Assembly: GCA_017483305.1 (NCBI GenBank)
Contig: JAFULC010000027.1
Span: forward strand, 1 to 64,000
From: Clostridia bacterium
Lineage (GTDB): Bacteria > Bacillota > Clostridia > Oscillospirales > CAG-272
Direction: 5' to 3'
DNA length: 64,000 nt
Positions 26,124 to 34,329 of this stretch are shown here, one piece after another. Position 1 is the first letter of the stretch, and each line of letters opens with the position of its first letter. Position numbers and translations under genes: made by a program. The notes under the pieces were generated by a model that searched no databases, was not told the origin of the DNA, and saw only the letters and a list, made by a program, of their open reading frames with translations.

Positions 26124-27362
26124 ATGAGAAAGCTCAAAAGCTTCGGCATCATTGCCGTTGCGCTTATAATTATTTCAACCCTTTTGTTTACGGGATGCAA
26201 CTATGATGCCTCGTCAAAGGTCACAGGCGCAACCCTTAACGAAAAGGGTGAGCTCGTGATCAACTACGCCGACGGAAAAACGGAGATACTTGACGATAAA
26301 TCCGAAGACTCCGATTCTGTCGAGGGCACCAACGATATAGCACTCGCTACGTCAAAGGGACTGAGAAGCTCGGTCAGTATTTTCTGCGAATTTGTCGATG
26401 AGGCATCCGCATATTATTCCGCAGGCTCGGGCGTGATACTTAAGCTTGACAAGGAAAAGGGAAACGCTTTTATCGTCACGAACTATCACGTTGTTTACAG
26501 CAGCAAATTCGAAGGCGGAATCAGTAACAAAATAAACGTATATCTCTACGGCAGCGAATACGCCGATATGGGAGTTGAGGCTACCTACGTTGGCGGATCT
26601 CTCTATTACGATATTGCAGTGCTTTACGTTGAAGGCAGTGACCTGATAAAGAATTCCTGCGCGCTCGCGGCAGATGTTGCCAATTCGGACAACGTATCGG
26701 TCGGTCAGACTGCAATTGCGATAGGTAATGCCGAGGGACTCGGCATCTCGGCATCAAGCGGTATTATAAGCATTGACTCCGAATATATCGATATGGTCGC
26801 GCCCGACGATAAAACCGTTGTGTCCTTCAGAGTTATGAGAATAGACACCGCGGTAAACCACGGAAACAGCGGTGGCGGACTATTTAACGCGCGCGGTGAG
26901 CTTGTCGGAATCGTCAACGCGAAGATCATAGACGAGAACGTTGAAAACATCGGCTACGCTATTCCTTCAACGCTTGCGATCGCCGTTGCCAACAACATAA
27001 TCGACAACTGCTTCGAGAAGGATTGCAAAACCGCTATGCGTTGTCTTTTGGGTATTACGGTCGGTACGACCAGCACCTCTATGGTGTACAACGAGGAGAC
27101 CGGACTTGTAAGCATAGTCGAGACGATCGGTGTAGTTGAGGTCAGCGAAAGCGGAATCGCTCACGGACTTATAAAGGCGGATGATATTATGGTGTCTGCT
27201 ACGCTAAATGGAGTAACGAAGAAGATCACGCGCCAATTCCACGTGATAGACCTTCTGCTAGGCGCTCGCCCCGGAGACGTATTGGAGCTCACGGTTAAAC
27301 GAGGCAATGAGACGGTGACCGTCTCGGTAAATATTACCGAGGGCTGTGTAACGCCTTACTGA
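26124..27362 (+). CDS. HtrA-like serine protease lipoprotein
   Basis: This 412-residue protein has a lipoprotein signal peptide (LLFTGC, acylated Cys25), an S1C trypsin-like domain with His122 (TNYHVV), Asp163 (YYDIAVL) and Ser249 (HGNSGGGL), and a C-terminal PDZ-like domain (about 310-400; IVETIGVVEV...GLIKADDIM). The triad is complete, so it should be an active quality-control or signalling protease outside the membrane. The start at 26124 follows GGAGGT. A small hairpin (CGCCGctaCGGCG, 26092-26104) precedes the ribosome binding site. It sits 40 bases after dnaE and may be read from the same transcript. Confidence 0.9.
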   Translation: MRKLKSFGIIAVALIIISTLLFTGCNYDASSKVTGATLNEKGELVINYADGKTEILDDKSEDSDSVEGTNDIALATSKGLRSSVSIFCEFVDEASAYYSAGSGVILKLDKEKGNAFIVTNYHVVYSSKFEGGISNKINVYLYGSEYADMGVEATYVGGSLYYDIAVLYVEGSDLIKNSCALAADVANSDNVSVGQTAIAIGNAEGLGISASSGIISIDSEYIDMVAPDDKTVVSFRVMRIDTAVNHGNSGGGLFNARGELVGIVNAKIIDENVENIGYAIPSTLAIAVANNIIDNCFEKDCKTAMRCLLGITVGTTSTSMVYNEETGLVSIVETIGVVEVSESGIAHGLIKADDIMVSATLNGVTKKITRQFHVIDLLLGARPGDVLELTVKRGNETVTVSVNITEGCVTPY

Positions 27363-27371
27363 TAAACAAAA

Positions 27372-27399
27372 AAGAAGTCGTGCCAATGCACGACTTCTC
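27372..27399 (+). terminator. Hairpin after the HtrA-like gene
   Basis: AGAAGTCGTGC / GCACGACTTCT with a short loop, followed by an AT-rich tail without a clean T run. A probable terminator. Confidence 0.65.
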
Positions 27400-27490
27400 A
27401 TAAATATTTTAACCAGCATATAAATTGTGGCTGCGATGTGCTGTTACTTTGATAATGCTTCAATTTTTATAGACAGGAGAATTGCTGGAA

Positions 27491-27919
27491 ATGAGCAAAA
27501 AATACGCGCAACCAATTAAAGAGGGAATTGCATTTTGGTGCAAAATTCCAGACATAAGAGTGGATACAGAAGACTCTTCATATTACAGAAAATCCCCTCA
27601 TTACATAAAAGTTATTAGAATACCCTATGGGATACAGAAATCATTAGAGAAACCGTTTAAAAGCATATACTTTAGAATATACAAGTCAGAAATAGAGGCA
27701 TTAGACGGCGCAGAACTGTTTGTCGCCCAAATAGATCGTTACGATATAATCTACCAAATCCCCACAGAATGGTGCCACAGAAAAAAAATATATTTTGATA
27801 ATGAAAACAAGGCATTTTATTTTTTCTTCGCAGATGAAATACCATGCTTTGCTATTAACAACACAGAAATCGGCAATACATTGAAAGAAATCATCAATGA
27901 GGAAAAAGGAAAGAAATAG
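27491..27919 (+). CDS. Orphan hypothetical protein, AT-rich
   Basis: I do not recognise this 142-residue soluble protein. It has no signal peptide or membrane segment, is rich in Ile, Lys and Tyr, and uses AT-ending codons, unlike its neighbours. The ATG at 27491 has AGGAGA at 27475-27480; a TTG at 27482 is possible but too close to it. It is monocistronic, flanked by hairpins on both sides. Composition and isolation suggest horizontal acquisition, and it could be a remnant of a mobile or defence cargo, but nothing in it shows a function. Confidence 0.55.
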   Translation: MSKKYAQPIKEGIAFWCKIPDIRVDTEDSSYYRKSPHYIKVIRIPYGIQKSLEKPFKSIYFRIYKSEIEALDGAELFVAQIDRYDIIYQIPTEWCHRKKIYFDNENKAFYFFFADEIPCFAINNTEIGNTLKEIINEEKGKK

Positions 27920-27957
27920 CAGAGTCTATTTTATCATGTATTATACATCCTTGAAAA

Positions 27958-28003
27958 GAAAGCACACTACAATTTGCTAATGCAAGCAGTAGTGTGCTTT
28001 ACT
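27958..28003. terminator. Bidirectional terminator between the orphan gene and pgm
   Basis: AAAGCACACTAC / GTAGTGTGCTTT stem with an 18-base loop lies between two convergent genes. Confidence 0.75.
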
Positions 28004-28028
28004 TATCCATAGTTAATGTGATTAAACA

Positions 28029-29741
28029 TCAAATATTAAGCGACTTCTTATAGTCCTCGATGTGCGAAAGTGCAGTGCTTTCGTCAGATGCAGAAACCAT
28101 AAAATAGAATTTAACCTTAGGCTCGGTTCCCGAGGGACGAACGATAACACCGTCTCCGTTTTCAAGCTTGAAGGAGAGCACGTCGGACTTCGGAAGCTCC
28201 GTAGAGGTCTTCTCGCCGCTTGCAACGTCGGTGAAGGTCTGCTCCTTATAGTCTCCGAATACAACGACCTTAACTCCGCCAAGCTCGGTGGGAATATCGG
28301 TACGCATACCGTTAAGCAATGCCGCCATTCTTTCGGGACCGTCAACACCGTCCATATATATCTCCACGTTGCGCTCACAGCAGAAGCCGTATCTCTCATA
28401 AAGCTTCTCAAGAGCATCGTAAAGAGTCATACCCTTGGCGTGATAATACGCGGTCATCTCGCAGATAAGCATCGTCGCAACGACTGCATCCTTATCTCTT
28501 GCATAAGTGCCCTTAAGGTATCCGTAGCTTTCCTCAAAGCCGAAGATATAGTCGCCGTGACCAAGCTTTTCGTGGTTTTTAATAACCTCGCCGATAAACT
28601 TGAAGCCCGTGAGAACATTGAACATCTTTACGTTGTGCGCCTCGCAAATCTTCGTAGCAAGCTCGGACGAAACGATAGACTTTACAACGTAAGGCTCGGG
28701 AGGCATGGTGTTCGTCTCCTCGTAAGCCGTGATAATGTAATCGATAAGCAGAGCGCCCATCTGGTTGCCCGTAATGGTGCGGAAGCTACCGTCCTTGGTT
28801 CTTGCAACTACGCCGACACGGTCTGCATCAGGGTCGGTCGCTATAACAAGGTTACTTCCAACCTTGTTCGCAATGCCGATACCGATCTCGAAAACCTCGA
28901 CGTACTCGGGATTGGGCTTTTCAACGGTGGGGAAGTTGCCGTCAATAACGAACTGCTCCTCAACCTTGTAAAGATGCTTGAGACCAACCATTCCGAGAAC
29001 CTCGGGAATGAGCTTGTGTCCCGTACCGTGAAGGGGGGAGTAAACTATTTTCAGCTCGTCGGCAACCGACTTGATCGCATCGGGATTGACCGCCTGTGCC
29101 TTGACCTGCGCCAGATAAAGATCGTCCATCTCCTTGCCGAGAATCTTGATCTTGCCTTCGCTGACCGCGGTGTCAAAATCAACTCTCTTAACGTCGTTGA
29201 AGATATCGATCTTGCAGATCTCCTGGTAAACTGTGTTAGCGTGCTCGGGAGGAAGCTGTGCGCCGTCATCCCAGTATGCCTTATATCCGTTATACTGCTT
29301 GGGATTGTGAGAAGCGGTAATGTTTATTCCCGCCACGCAGCCAAGCTCACGGAGAGCGAAGGAAAGCTCGGGGGTAGGTCTGAGCGCGTCGAAAATATAA
29401 ACGGGAATATCAGCCGCTGCCAAAACCTCTGCCGCTACTCTTGCAAAGAGCTCGGAGTTGTTTCTGCTATCATAGGCGATAGTAACTCCGTCGGCGGCTC
29501 TGCCTTCCTTGTGTATAAGAGATGCGAGACCCTGCGTTGCCTGAGCAACGGTATAAACGTTCATAGCGTTCATACCCGTCTTCATAGTTCCGCGCAGGCC
29601 TGCCGTTCCAAACGTAAGACCCGAGGTAAAGCGGAGTCTGATCTCATCGTCGTTATCCGCGATATCGCGGAGCTCTTGTCTTTCTTTTTCGGTAATTGCG
29701 GAGGAGTTCAACCAAAGCTTGTAATTGTCCAGGTAACTCAT
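28029..29741 (-). CDS. Phospho-sugar mutase (phosphoglucomutase type)
   Basis: This 570-residue alpha-D-phosphohexomutase interconverts glucose-1- and glucose-6-phosphate or related sugars. It has the N-terminal FGTAGLRG, the active serine loop NITASHNPKQYNGYK, the metal loop ATDPDADRVGV, the sugar-binding GFEESYGYLKGT, and the C-terminal phosphate loop VRPSGTEPKVKFY. Length and motifs fit the PgcA-like group of Bacillota. The start at 29741 follows AAAGGA; the longer frame begins with TTG. It is last in the htpG transcript and ends at a bidirectional hairpin. Confidence 0.92.
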   Translation of the reverse strand: MSYLDNYKLWLNSSAITEKERQELRDIADNDDEIRLRFTSGLTFGTAGLRGTMKTGMNAMNVYTVAQATQGLASLIHKEGRAADGVTIAYDSRNNSELFARVAAEVLAAADIPVYIFDALRPTPELSFALRELGCVAGINITASHNPKQYNGYKAYWDDGAQLPPEHANTVYQEICKIDIFNDVKRVDFDTAVSEGKIKILGKEMDDLYLAQVKAQAVNPDAIKSVADELKIVYSPLHGTGHKLIPEVLGMVGLKHLYKVEEQFVIDGNFPTVEKPNPEYVEVFEIGIGIANKVGSNLVIATDPDADRVGVVARTKDGSFRTITGNQMGALLIDYIITAYEETNTMPPEPYVVKSIVSSELATKICEAHNVKMFNVLTGFKFIGEVIKNHEKLGHGDYIFGFEESYGYLKGTYARDKDAVVATMLICEMTAYYHAKGMTLYDALEKLYERYGFCCERNVEIYMDGVDGPERMAALLNGMRTDIPTELGGVKVVVFGDYKEQTFTDVASGEKTSTELPKSDVLSFKLENGDGVIVRPSGTEPKVKFYFMVSASDESTALSHIEDYKKSLNI

Positions 29742-29778
29742 CGATAATCGTCCTTTCAAGATTTTTTATTAATTTAGA

Positions 29779-30030
29779 TTACGCTTCCTTTGCCTGCTCA
29801 AGAGCGATAGAGAGCTGATCGGGGCAGGAGGTGGGTCTGGGACCGCAATGAATGCCGCGCAGGCGCTCGATCGCCTCGTCGACAGACATTCCCTTGATAA
29901 GTGCGCAAACTCCCTGAGTGTTTCCCGAGCAACCGCCCGTGAATGCTACGTTTTTAATGATGCCGTCCTCCAGATCTATATCGATCTGGCGAGAGCAAAC
30001 TCCGTGGGGCTTGTAGGTGTAGTGTTTCAT
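29779..30030 (-). CDS. TSCPD-domain protein (TIGR03905 type)
   Basis: This 83-residue protein is a short stand-alone TSCPD domain with conserved Cys residues: PHGVCSRQIDI, FTGGCSGNTQGVCALIKG and CGPRPTSCPDQL. The domain is also found at the end of some ribonucleotide reductases and in NrdR-linked proteins, where it probably binds metal. The start at 30030 has AAGGAAGGA seven bases upstream. It lies between the P-protein-like gene and the phosphohexomutase. Its function is unknown. Confidence 0.87.
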   Translation of the reverse strand: MKHYTYKPHGVCSRQIDIDLEDGIIKNVAFTGGCSGNTQGVCALIKGMSVDEAIERLRGIHCGPRPTSCPDQLSIALEQAKEA

Positions 30031-30063
30031 AAATTTGTCCTTCCTTAAGTTATGTTTATTCAA

Positions 30064-31032
30064 TTATATTTGCATATATAACCCGACGGGGATATAGTCG
30101 GGGCAGTCGATCGCGAGAAACATCAGAAACGCCTGAAGCGCCGCACCGTCCGCACGGAACACGGGGCAGACGTATGCTCCCGATGCCTTTGCGGGGGTGT
30201 GAGTGTTCAAGGTGTCTATTCTGCAAAGCTTCAGCGAGCAGAAATTCGCGGCGCAGAGCAGATCCTCAAGAGATACGGCATCGTTTTCGGTCATAATAAA
30301 CTCGAAATATCTGTTTCTTGCCTTTGAGCGCACCGAGGGATTATGGAACGCCAACCGCTTGCCGATAAGAGCGTATCTGGTGTAGCCCTCCTCTCCGCGC
30401 AGATCATACACGGCGGTGATCTTGAGATTGTATCGCAAGATCATTTCGTAAAACGACAGAAGCTTACCGTCCGACGAGGTCTCAACTGGCAAAATGCAGT
30501 ACTCACAGCTACCGCTATGCACGCTTTCACAGACGTCGGTAACGCTTGTATAATATGCCGCTCTCGGCGAGGAAAACAGAGCAGAGAACTGCATATAAGC
30601 GATATCGTTATACGAGTTTTTCAGATAAGCAATACGCTCCGAGGCATCCTCCGAGACGGTAATCTCCGCATCGGGCGAAATATAACTCATTATGCTCTTC
30701 TTACTGATACCGCCCGATCCGAGAACCTCCTTGAAAAGAGTCAATCTCTCAACAAGAGACATTCTTGAAAAAACGGCGTCCGCGGCGGGTCTGTTCGACT
30801 CGATCACGTTTCCCGAATCTGCCTTGCCCTCGGATTTTATCGAAAGCAAAATGCTTTTTATAATATCGGGATCGTCGCCGTCGCGCAATATAGCATCCGC
30901 AAGCTCGGAGAGGTGCGCCAGTCGCTTTTCAATTATTCTTTCTATATCACTCTCGAGCTCCGAAAGATTCGACAGCACTATCTCCGTATTGCTGCCCTCA
31001 AGCTCGGGGATATTGGAATATATAAGTCCCAT
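30064..31032 (-). CDS. Degenerate P-protein-like protein (prephenate dehydratase/ACT fold)
   Basis: This 322-residue protein is not a clear member of a named family. The central part resembles prephenate dehydratase: PVETSSDG at residues 182-189 aligns with the PIENS-x2-G signature, and TRY at 218-220 with the TRF catalytic motif. Residues 245-320 look like an ACT regulatory domain, and 20-65 like a chorismate-mutase helix. The usual catalytic Asn of ENS is Thr. It could be a divergent aromatic-pathway enzyme or a non-catalytic amino-acid sensor. It overlaps the htpG stop by one base (TAATG), so it is translated with a chaperone gene, an odd context for phenylalanine synthesis. Confidence 0.5.
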   Translation of the reverse strand: MGLIYSNIPELEGSNTEIVLSNLSELESDIERIIEKRLAHLSELADAILRDGDDPDIIKSILLSIKSEGKADSGNVIESNRPAADAVFSRMSLVERLTLFKEVLGSGGISKKSIMSYISPDAEITVSEDASERIAYLKNSYNDIAYMQFSALFSSPRAAYYTSVTDVCESVHSGSCEYCILPVETSSDGKLLSFYEMILRYNLKITAVYDLRGEEGYTRYALIGKRLAFHNPSVRSKARNRYFEFIMTENDAVSLEDLLCAANFCSLKLCRIDTLNTHTPAKASGAYVCPVFRADGAALQAFLMFLAIDCPDYIPVGLYMQI

Positions 31033-32876
31033 TACATCATACCCAAAAGAGTAAAGCTATCGGCAAGGAATGCTTTAAGCTCGTCCGCAGACATACGCTT
31101 CTGAGACATCAGAGCCAAGCGATATATCTCGAGAGCCATAAGTCTTGCCTTCTGCGAGTCGCTCTCCTTGATAGCCTCAAGCTTCGCCATAAGAGCCGAA
31201 TTGGAGTTGAGCACAAGGGTATAGTCAACGGGGAAGTCACCGCCCATATTCATGCCCATGCTCGCGTACATCTTCATCATTTCTTCCATACGGCGAGATT
31301 CCTCGGAAAGAGTGATCAGCGCAGGCACGCTCTCGTCCTTGAGAGCCTCGAGCTTCACCTCGAGCTTATCGTTGCCGACAGATTCCTTGAAGAGTGCGAT
31401 CAACGCCTCGTTATCGGTTGAAGCTCCGTCACCCTTGAGCATATCGACAACGTCGGAGTCGATCCGGGCATATTTGATCTCACTATCGTTCATTTCACAC
31501 ATAGAGATGAACTGGGTGTCGAGCTGGTGCTCGAGCACGGCGATCTTTACGCCCTCCGATTCAAACATTGAGATGTACTGAGCCTGGAGCGCCTTATCGT
31601 TGGTGTAATAGATCTTACCCTTATGCGTCTCCTCGCAATACTTGAGATATTCCTCTACGGTCATATAGCTGCCGTCGGTCAGCTCAAGCAGATACGCGGA
31701 TTTGACTCTGTCGTAGAATTTCTTATCGCGCAGGGAGGCGTATTCAAAGAATATCTTCAATTCCTTCCAGATCTTTTCATATTTTTCGCGGTCTACGTTG
31801 CAAAGCGAGCATATCTTGTCGGCAACCTTTTTGACGATGTGAGTCGAGACCTTTCTGATATACGCGTTGTCCTGAAGATAGCTTCGGGAGACGTTCAGGG
31901 GAAGCTCTGGGCAATCCAGCACTCCTCTGAGCATAAGCAGAAATTCGGGGATAACCTCCTTTATATCATCCGCGACGAAGACCTGATTGTAGAAAAGCTT
32001 TACCTGTCCCTCGTAGGACTCGTATTCATTGATCCTTGCGGGAAAATAAAGAACTCCCTTGAAGTTGAGCGGATAGTCCGCGTTTATGTGTATGTGGAAA
32101 AGCGGCTCTCTGTAATCGTGGAATACCTTTTTATAAAATTCCGAGTATTCCTCCTCGGTGCATTCCGAGGCGTTCTTGAGCCAAAGGGGAGAGGTCTCGT
32201 TGATAGGCTTGGGGGCTTCCCCGGAATCGTCGGTCTCGTCGTCAGCCATCTCAAAGTATATGTCAACCGACATAAACGAGCAGTACTTTTCAAGTATCTC
32301 TCTTATCTTGCTTTCATCAAGATAAGCCGCCTCCTCGTCGGAGATGTGCATTATCACGTCGGTACCGTGACTTTCTCTTTCGGCAGAGTCTATCTCATAC
32401 TCGCCCGCGCCGTTGCAGACCCAATGCAGTGCCTTGTCTCCATTGAAGGACCTTGTGATAAGCTCAACGGTATCCGAAACCATGAACGACGAATAAAAGC
32501 CGAGTCCGAAGTGACCGATAATTCCGTTGTTCTGATTGTTCTCATCATACTTCTGAATAAAATCGAGCGCGCCCGAAAGAGCGATAGAGCAGATATATTT
32601 TTCAAGCTCCTCCTCGGTCATACCGATTCCGTTGTCGGATACGGTGAGTGTTTTTGCGTCCTTGTCAAGAATGACCTTGACCGCGTATTTTTCGTCTCCT
32701 CCGTCATACTGACCGAGCGAGGAAAGACGGCAAAGCTTCGTGACCGCGTCCGTCGCGTTGGAAACTATCTCGCGCAGGAATATATCCTTCTCGGAATAGA
32801 GCCATTTTTTGATGATAGGGAATATATGGGCGGACTCAACCGATATACCGCCTTTTTTTATCTTGTTTTCGTCCAT
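31032..32876 (-). CDS. htpG: Chaperone HtpG (Hsp90)
   Basis: This 614-residue Hsp90 has the GHKL ATPase domain motifs LREIVSNATDAV, DNGIGMT, and GIIGHFGLGFYS, followed by the middle domain (NVSRSYLQDN) and a C-terminal dimerisation domain. It is a cytoplasmic chaperone acting on late folding intermediates. A consensus housekeeping promoter (32916-32944) lies just upstream. I saw no CIRCE or CtsR box in this short leader, so heat control is not evident. It leads an operon with the P-protein-like gene, the TSCPD protein and a phosphohexomutase. Confidence 0.96.
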   Translation of the reverse strand: MDENKIKKGGISVESAHIFPIIKKWLYSEKDIFLREIVSNATDAVTKLCRLSSLGQYDGGDEKYAVKVILDKDAKTLTVSDNGIGMTEEELEKYICSIALSGALDFIQKYDENNQNNGIIGHFGLGFYSSFMVSDTVELITRSFNGDKALHWVCNGAGEYEIDSAERESHGTDVIMHISDEEAAYLDESKIREILEKYCSFMSVDIYFEMADDETDDSGEAPKPINETSPLWLKNASECTEEEYSEFYKKVFHDYREPLFHIHINADYPLNFKGVLYFPARINEYESYEGQVKLFYNQVFVADDIKEVIPEFLLMLRGVLDCPELPLNVSRSYLQDNAYIRKVSTHIVKKVADKICSLCNVDREKYEKIWKELKIFFEYASLRDKKFYDRVKSAYLLELTDGSYMTVEEYLKYCEETHKGKIYYTNDKALQAQYISMFESEGVKIAVLEHQLDTQFISMCEMNDSEIKYARIDSDVVDMLKGDGASTDNEALIALFKESVGNDKLEVKLEALKDESVPALITLSEESRRMEEMMKMYASMGMNMGGDFPVDYTLVLNSNSALMAKLEAIKESDSQKARLMALEIYRLALMSQKRMSADELKAFLADSFTLLGMM

Positions 32877-32915
32877 AATACGTCCTCATTTGATATTTTG
32901 TTTATAGATAGTTAT

Positions 32916-32944
32916 ATTATATACCTTTTTTTTCGTCAAGTCAA
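32916..32944 (-). promoter_or_regulatory. Promoter of the htpG operon
   Basis: On the minus strand TTGACT, a 17-bp spacer containing eight consecutive A, and TATAAT lie 40 bp before htpG. Confidence 0.85.
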
Positions 32945-33074
32945 GAGCAGACGGAGGCAAGTAGGCGAATTTTAAAAAAATATTAAAAAGTTTGATAATA
33001 TTCATAGAATAATAACATCTCGGTTGTATAATTGACGTAGTTTGTAGAATAAAGTCTTATTTTGGGGGATACAA

Positions 33075-33941
33075 ATGACAGTAACCGCATTCGCGTATGC
33101 AAAAATAAATTTATTTCTCGATATCGAGTCGCGCAGAGCAGACGGATATCACAATATATTGAGCCTTATGCAGCGCATAAGCCTGAAGGACACGCTAAAG
33201 GTTTCGGCAGAGCCCTCTGACGTAAAGAGCATCTCGATCTCCTGTAGCGACAAGGCTATTCCTTGCGATGAAAAAAATCTCGCGTATAAGGCGGCAAATA
33301 TATACCCAATAACCGCCAAAATAACGATAGATATAGAGAAAAATATTCCCTCGTCCGCAGGTCTTGCGGGCGGAAGCGCAGATGCCGCGGCTGTGCTCGT
33401 TGCATTGAATGAAATATGCGAAAACAAGCTTTCCACCGCAGAGCTCTGTGCTATCGGGGCAAAGCTTGGCGCAGACGTACCGTTTTGCATTACGGGAGGG
33501 GCTTGTCTTGTCAAGGGTATCGGAGATATTCTCACCGCCACCAAGCCAATGCCGAATTTCCCGATAGTAGTCGCAAAAAAAGGCGAGGGAATGTCTACCC
33601 CCGCCGCCTATCGCGCGCTTGACGAAAAGCACAGCGATTTTGTCGGCTATATTCCGCGCAAGGATCTGCTCGACAAATTAACGACGACCGACGAGACCGT
33701 CTCTGCGAAACAATATTGCGAAAACCTATTCAATATCTTCGAGGGCGTTGTCGAGCCCGAAAGACCCGACGTAACCCTTATCAAGCATACCTTGATCTCA
33801 TCCGGCGCCGCAGGCGCTATGATGAGCGGAAGCGGCACGTCGGTATTCGGAATTTTTGACTCCGAAAATGATGCCGCCGCAGCTGTCGAGCTTTTGAAGC
33901 AGCAGGGAGCAGACGCACATCTGTGCTATCCGCAAAAGTAA
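33075..33941 (+). CDS. ispE: 4-diphosphocytidyl-2-C-methyl-D-erythritol kinase
   Basis: This 288-residue GHMP kinase phosphorylates CDP-methylerythritol in the MEP route to isoprenoids; dxr of the same route is in this window at 62762. The motifs are AYAKINLFLDI (residues 7-17), the ATP loop PSSAGLAGGSADAAAVL (about 96-112), ADVPFCITGG with the catalytic Asp, and MSGSGTSVFGIF near the C-terminus. GGGGGA precedes the ATG, and a TATAAT (33027-33032) may be its -10 element. Confidence 0.95.
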   Translation: MTVTAFAYAKINLFLDIESRRADGYHNILSLMQRISLKDTLKVSAEPSDVKSISISCSDKAIPCDEKNLAYKAANIYPITAKITIDIEKNIPSSAGLAGGSADAAAVLVALNEICENKLSTAELCAIGAKLGADVPFCITGGACLVKGIGDILTATKPMPNFPIVVAKKGEGMSTPAAYRALDEKHSDFVGYIPRKDLLDKLTTTDETVSAKQYCENLFNIFEGVVEPERPDVTLIKHTLISSGAAGAMMSGSGTSVFGIFDSENDAAAAVELLKQQGADAHLCYPQK

Positions 33942-33948
33942 CAAAAAA

Positions 33949-33972
33949 ATCCGCATCATTCGATGCGGATAA
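33949..33972. terminator. Bidirectional terminator between ispE and the ACP gene
   Basis: ATCCGCATC / GATGCGGAT with a short loop lies between convergent genes, preceded by an A run. Confidence 0.8.
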
Positions 33973-33984
33973 AATATTTAACTA

Positions 33985-34209
33985 TCACTCACGGGATTCG
34001 AGATAGTTTACAACGTCGCCTACGGTAATAAATCCGTGCAGATCTTCGTCTTCAATAGAAAGATCGAACTTTTCCTCGCAGATCATAACCAGGTCTGCAA
34101 GCTCTATAGAGTTGATTCCAAGGTCGGAAGCAAGCTCTGCATCAAGAGTAATAAGCTCCTCCTTTACCTGAAGCTCATCGATAAGTAACTGCTTAAGCGT
34201 TTCAAACAT
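33985..34209 (-). CDS. acpP: Acyl carrier protein
   Basis: This 74-residue acidic protein carries a fatty-acyl or other acyl chain on a 4'-phosphopantetheine arm at Ser34, within GINSIEL (the usual motif is G-x-DSL). Four helices are predicted, as expected. No fatty-acid synthesis genes lie nearby, so it is an orphan carrier; the Asn in place of Asp before the Ser and its own consensus promoter suggest it may not be the main fatty-acid ACP. GGAAAGGA provides the ribosome binding site. Confidence 0.9.
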   Translation of the reverse strand: MFETLKQLLIDELQVKEELITLDAELASDLGINSIELADLVMICEEKFDLSIEDEDLHGFITVGDVVNYLESRE

Positions 34210-34259
34210 AATATTTTTTCCTTTCCGTCGCTACAGTGCGACAAAATTAGTGACAATTT

Positions 34260-34288
34260 ATTATATATATTTTTTTGCGTTTTGTCAA
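34260..34288 (-). promoter_or_regulatory. Consensus promoter of the ACP gene
   Basis: On the minus strand TTGACA, a 17-bp spacer and TATAAT form a perfect consensus. Confidence 0.88.
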
Positions 34289-34329
34289 GTGTTATTTGAA
34301 AAAATTTTTCCATCGTCAATCTACGGGAG

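Noticed and set aside
28062..29747. Open frame of 561 codons opposite the phosphohexomutase
   Set aside because: It is antisense to a gene with all phosphohexomutase motifs and itself carries no motif.
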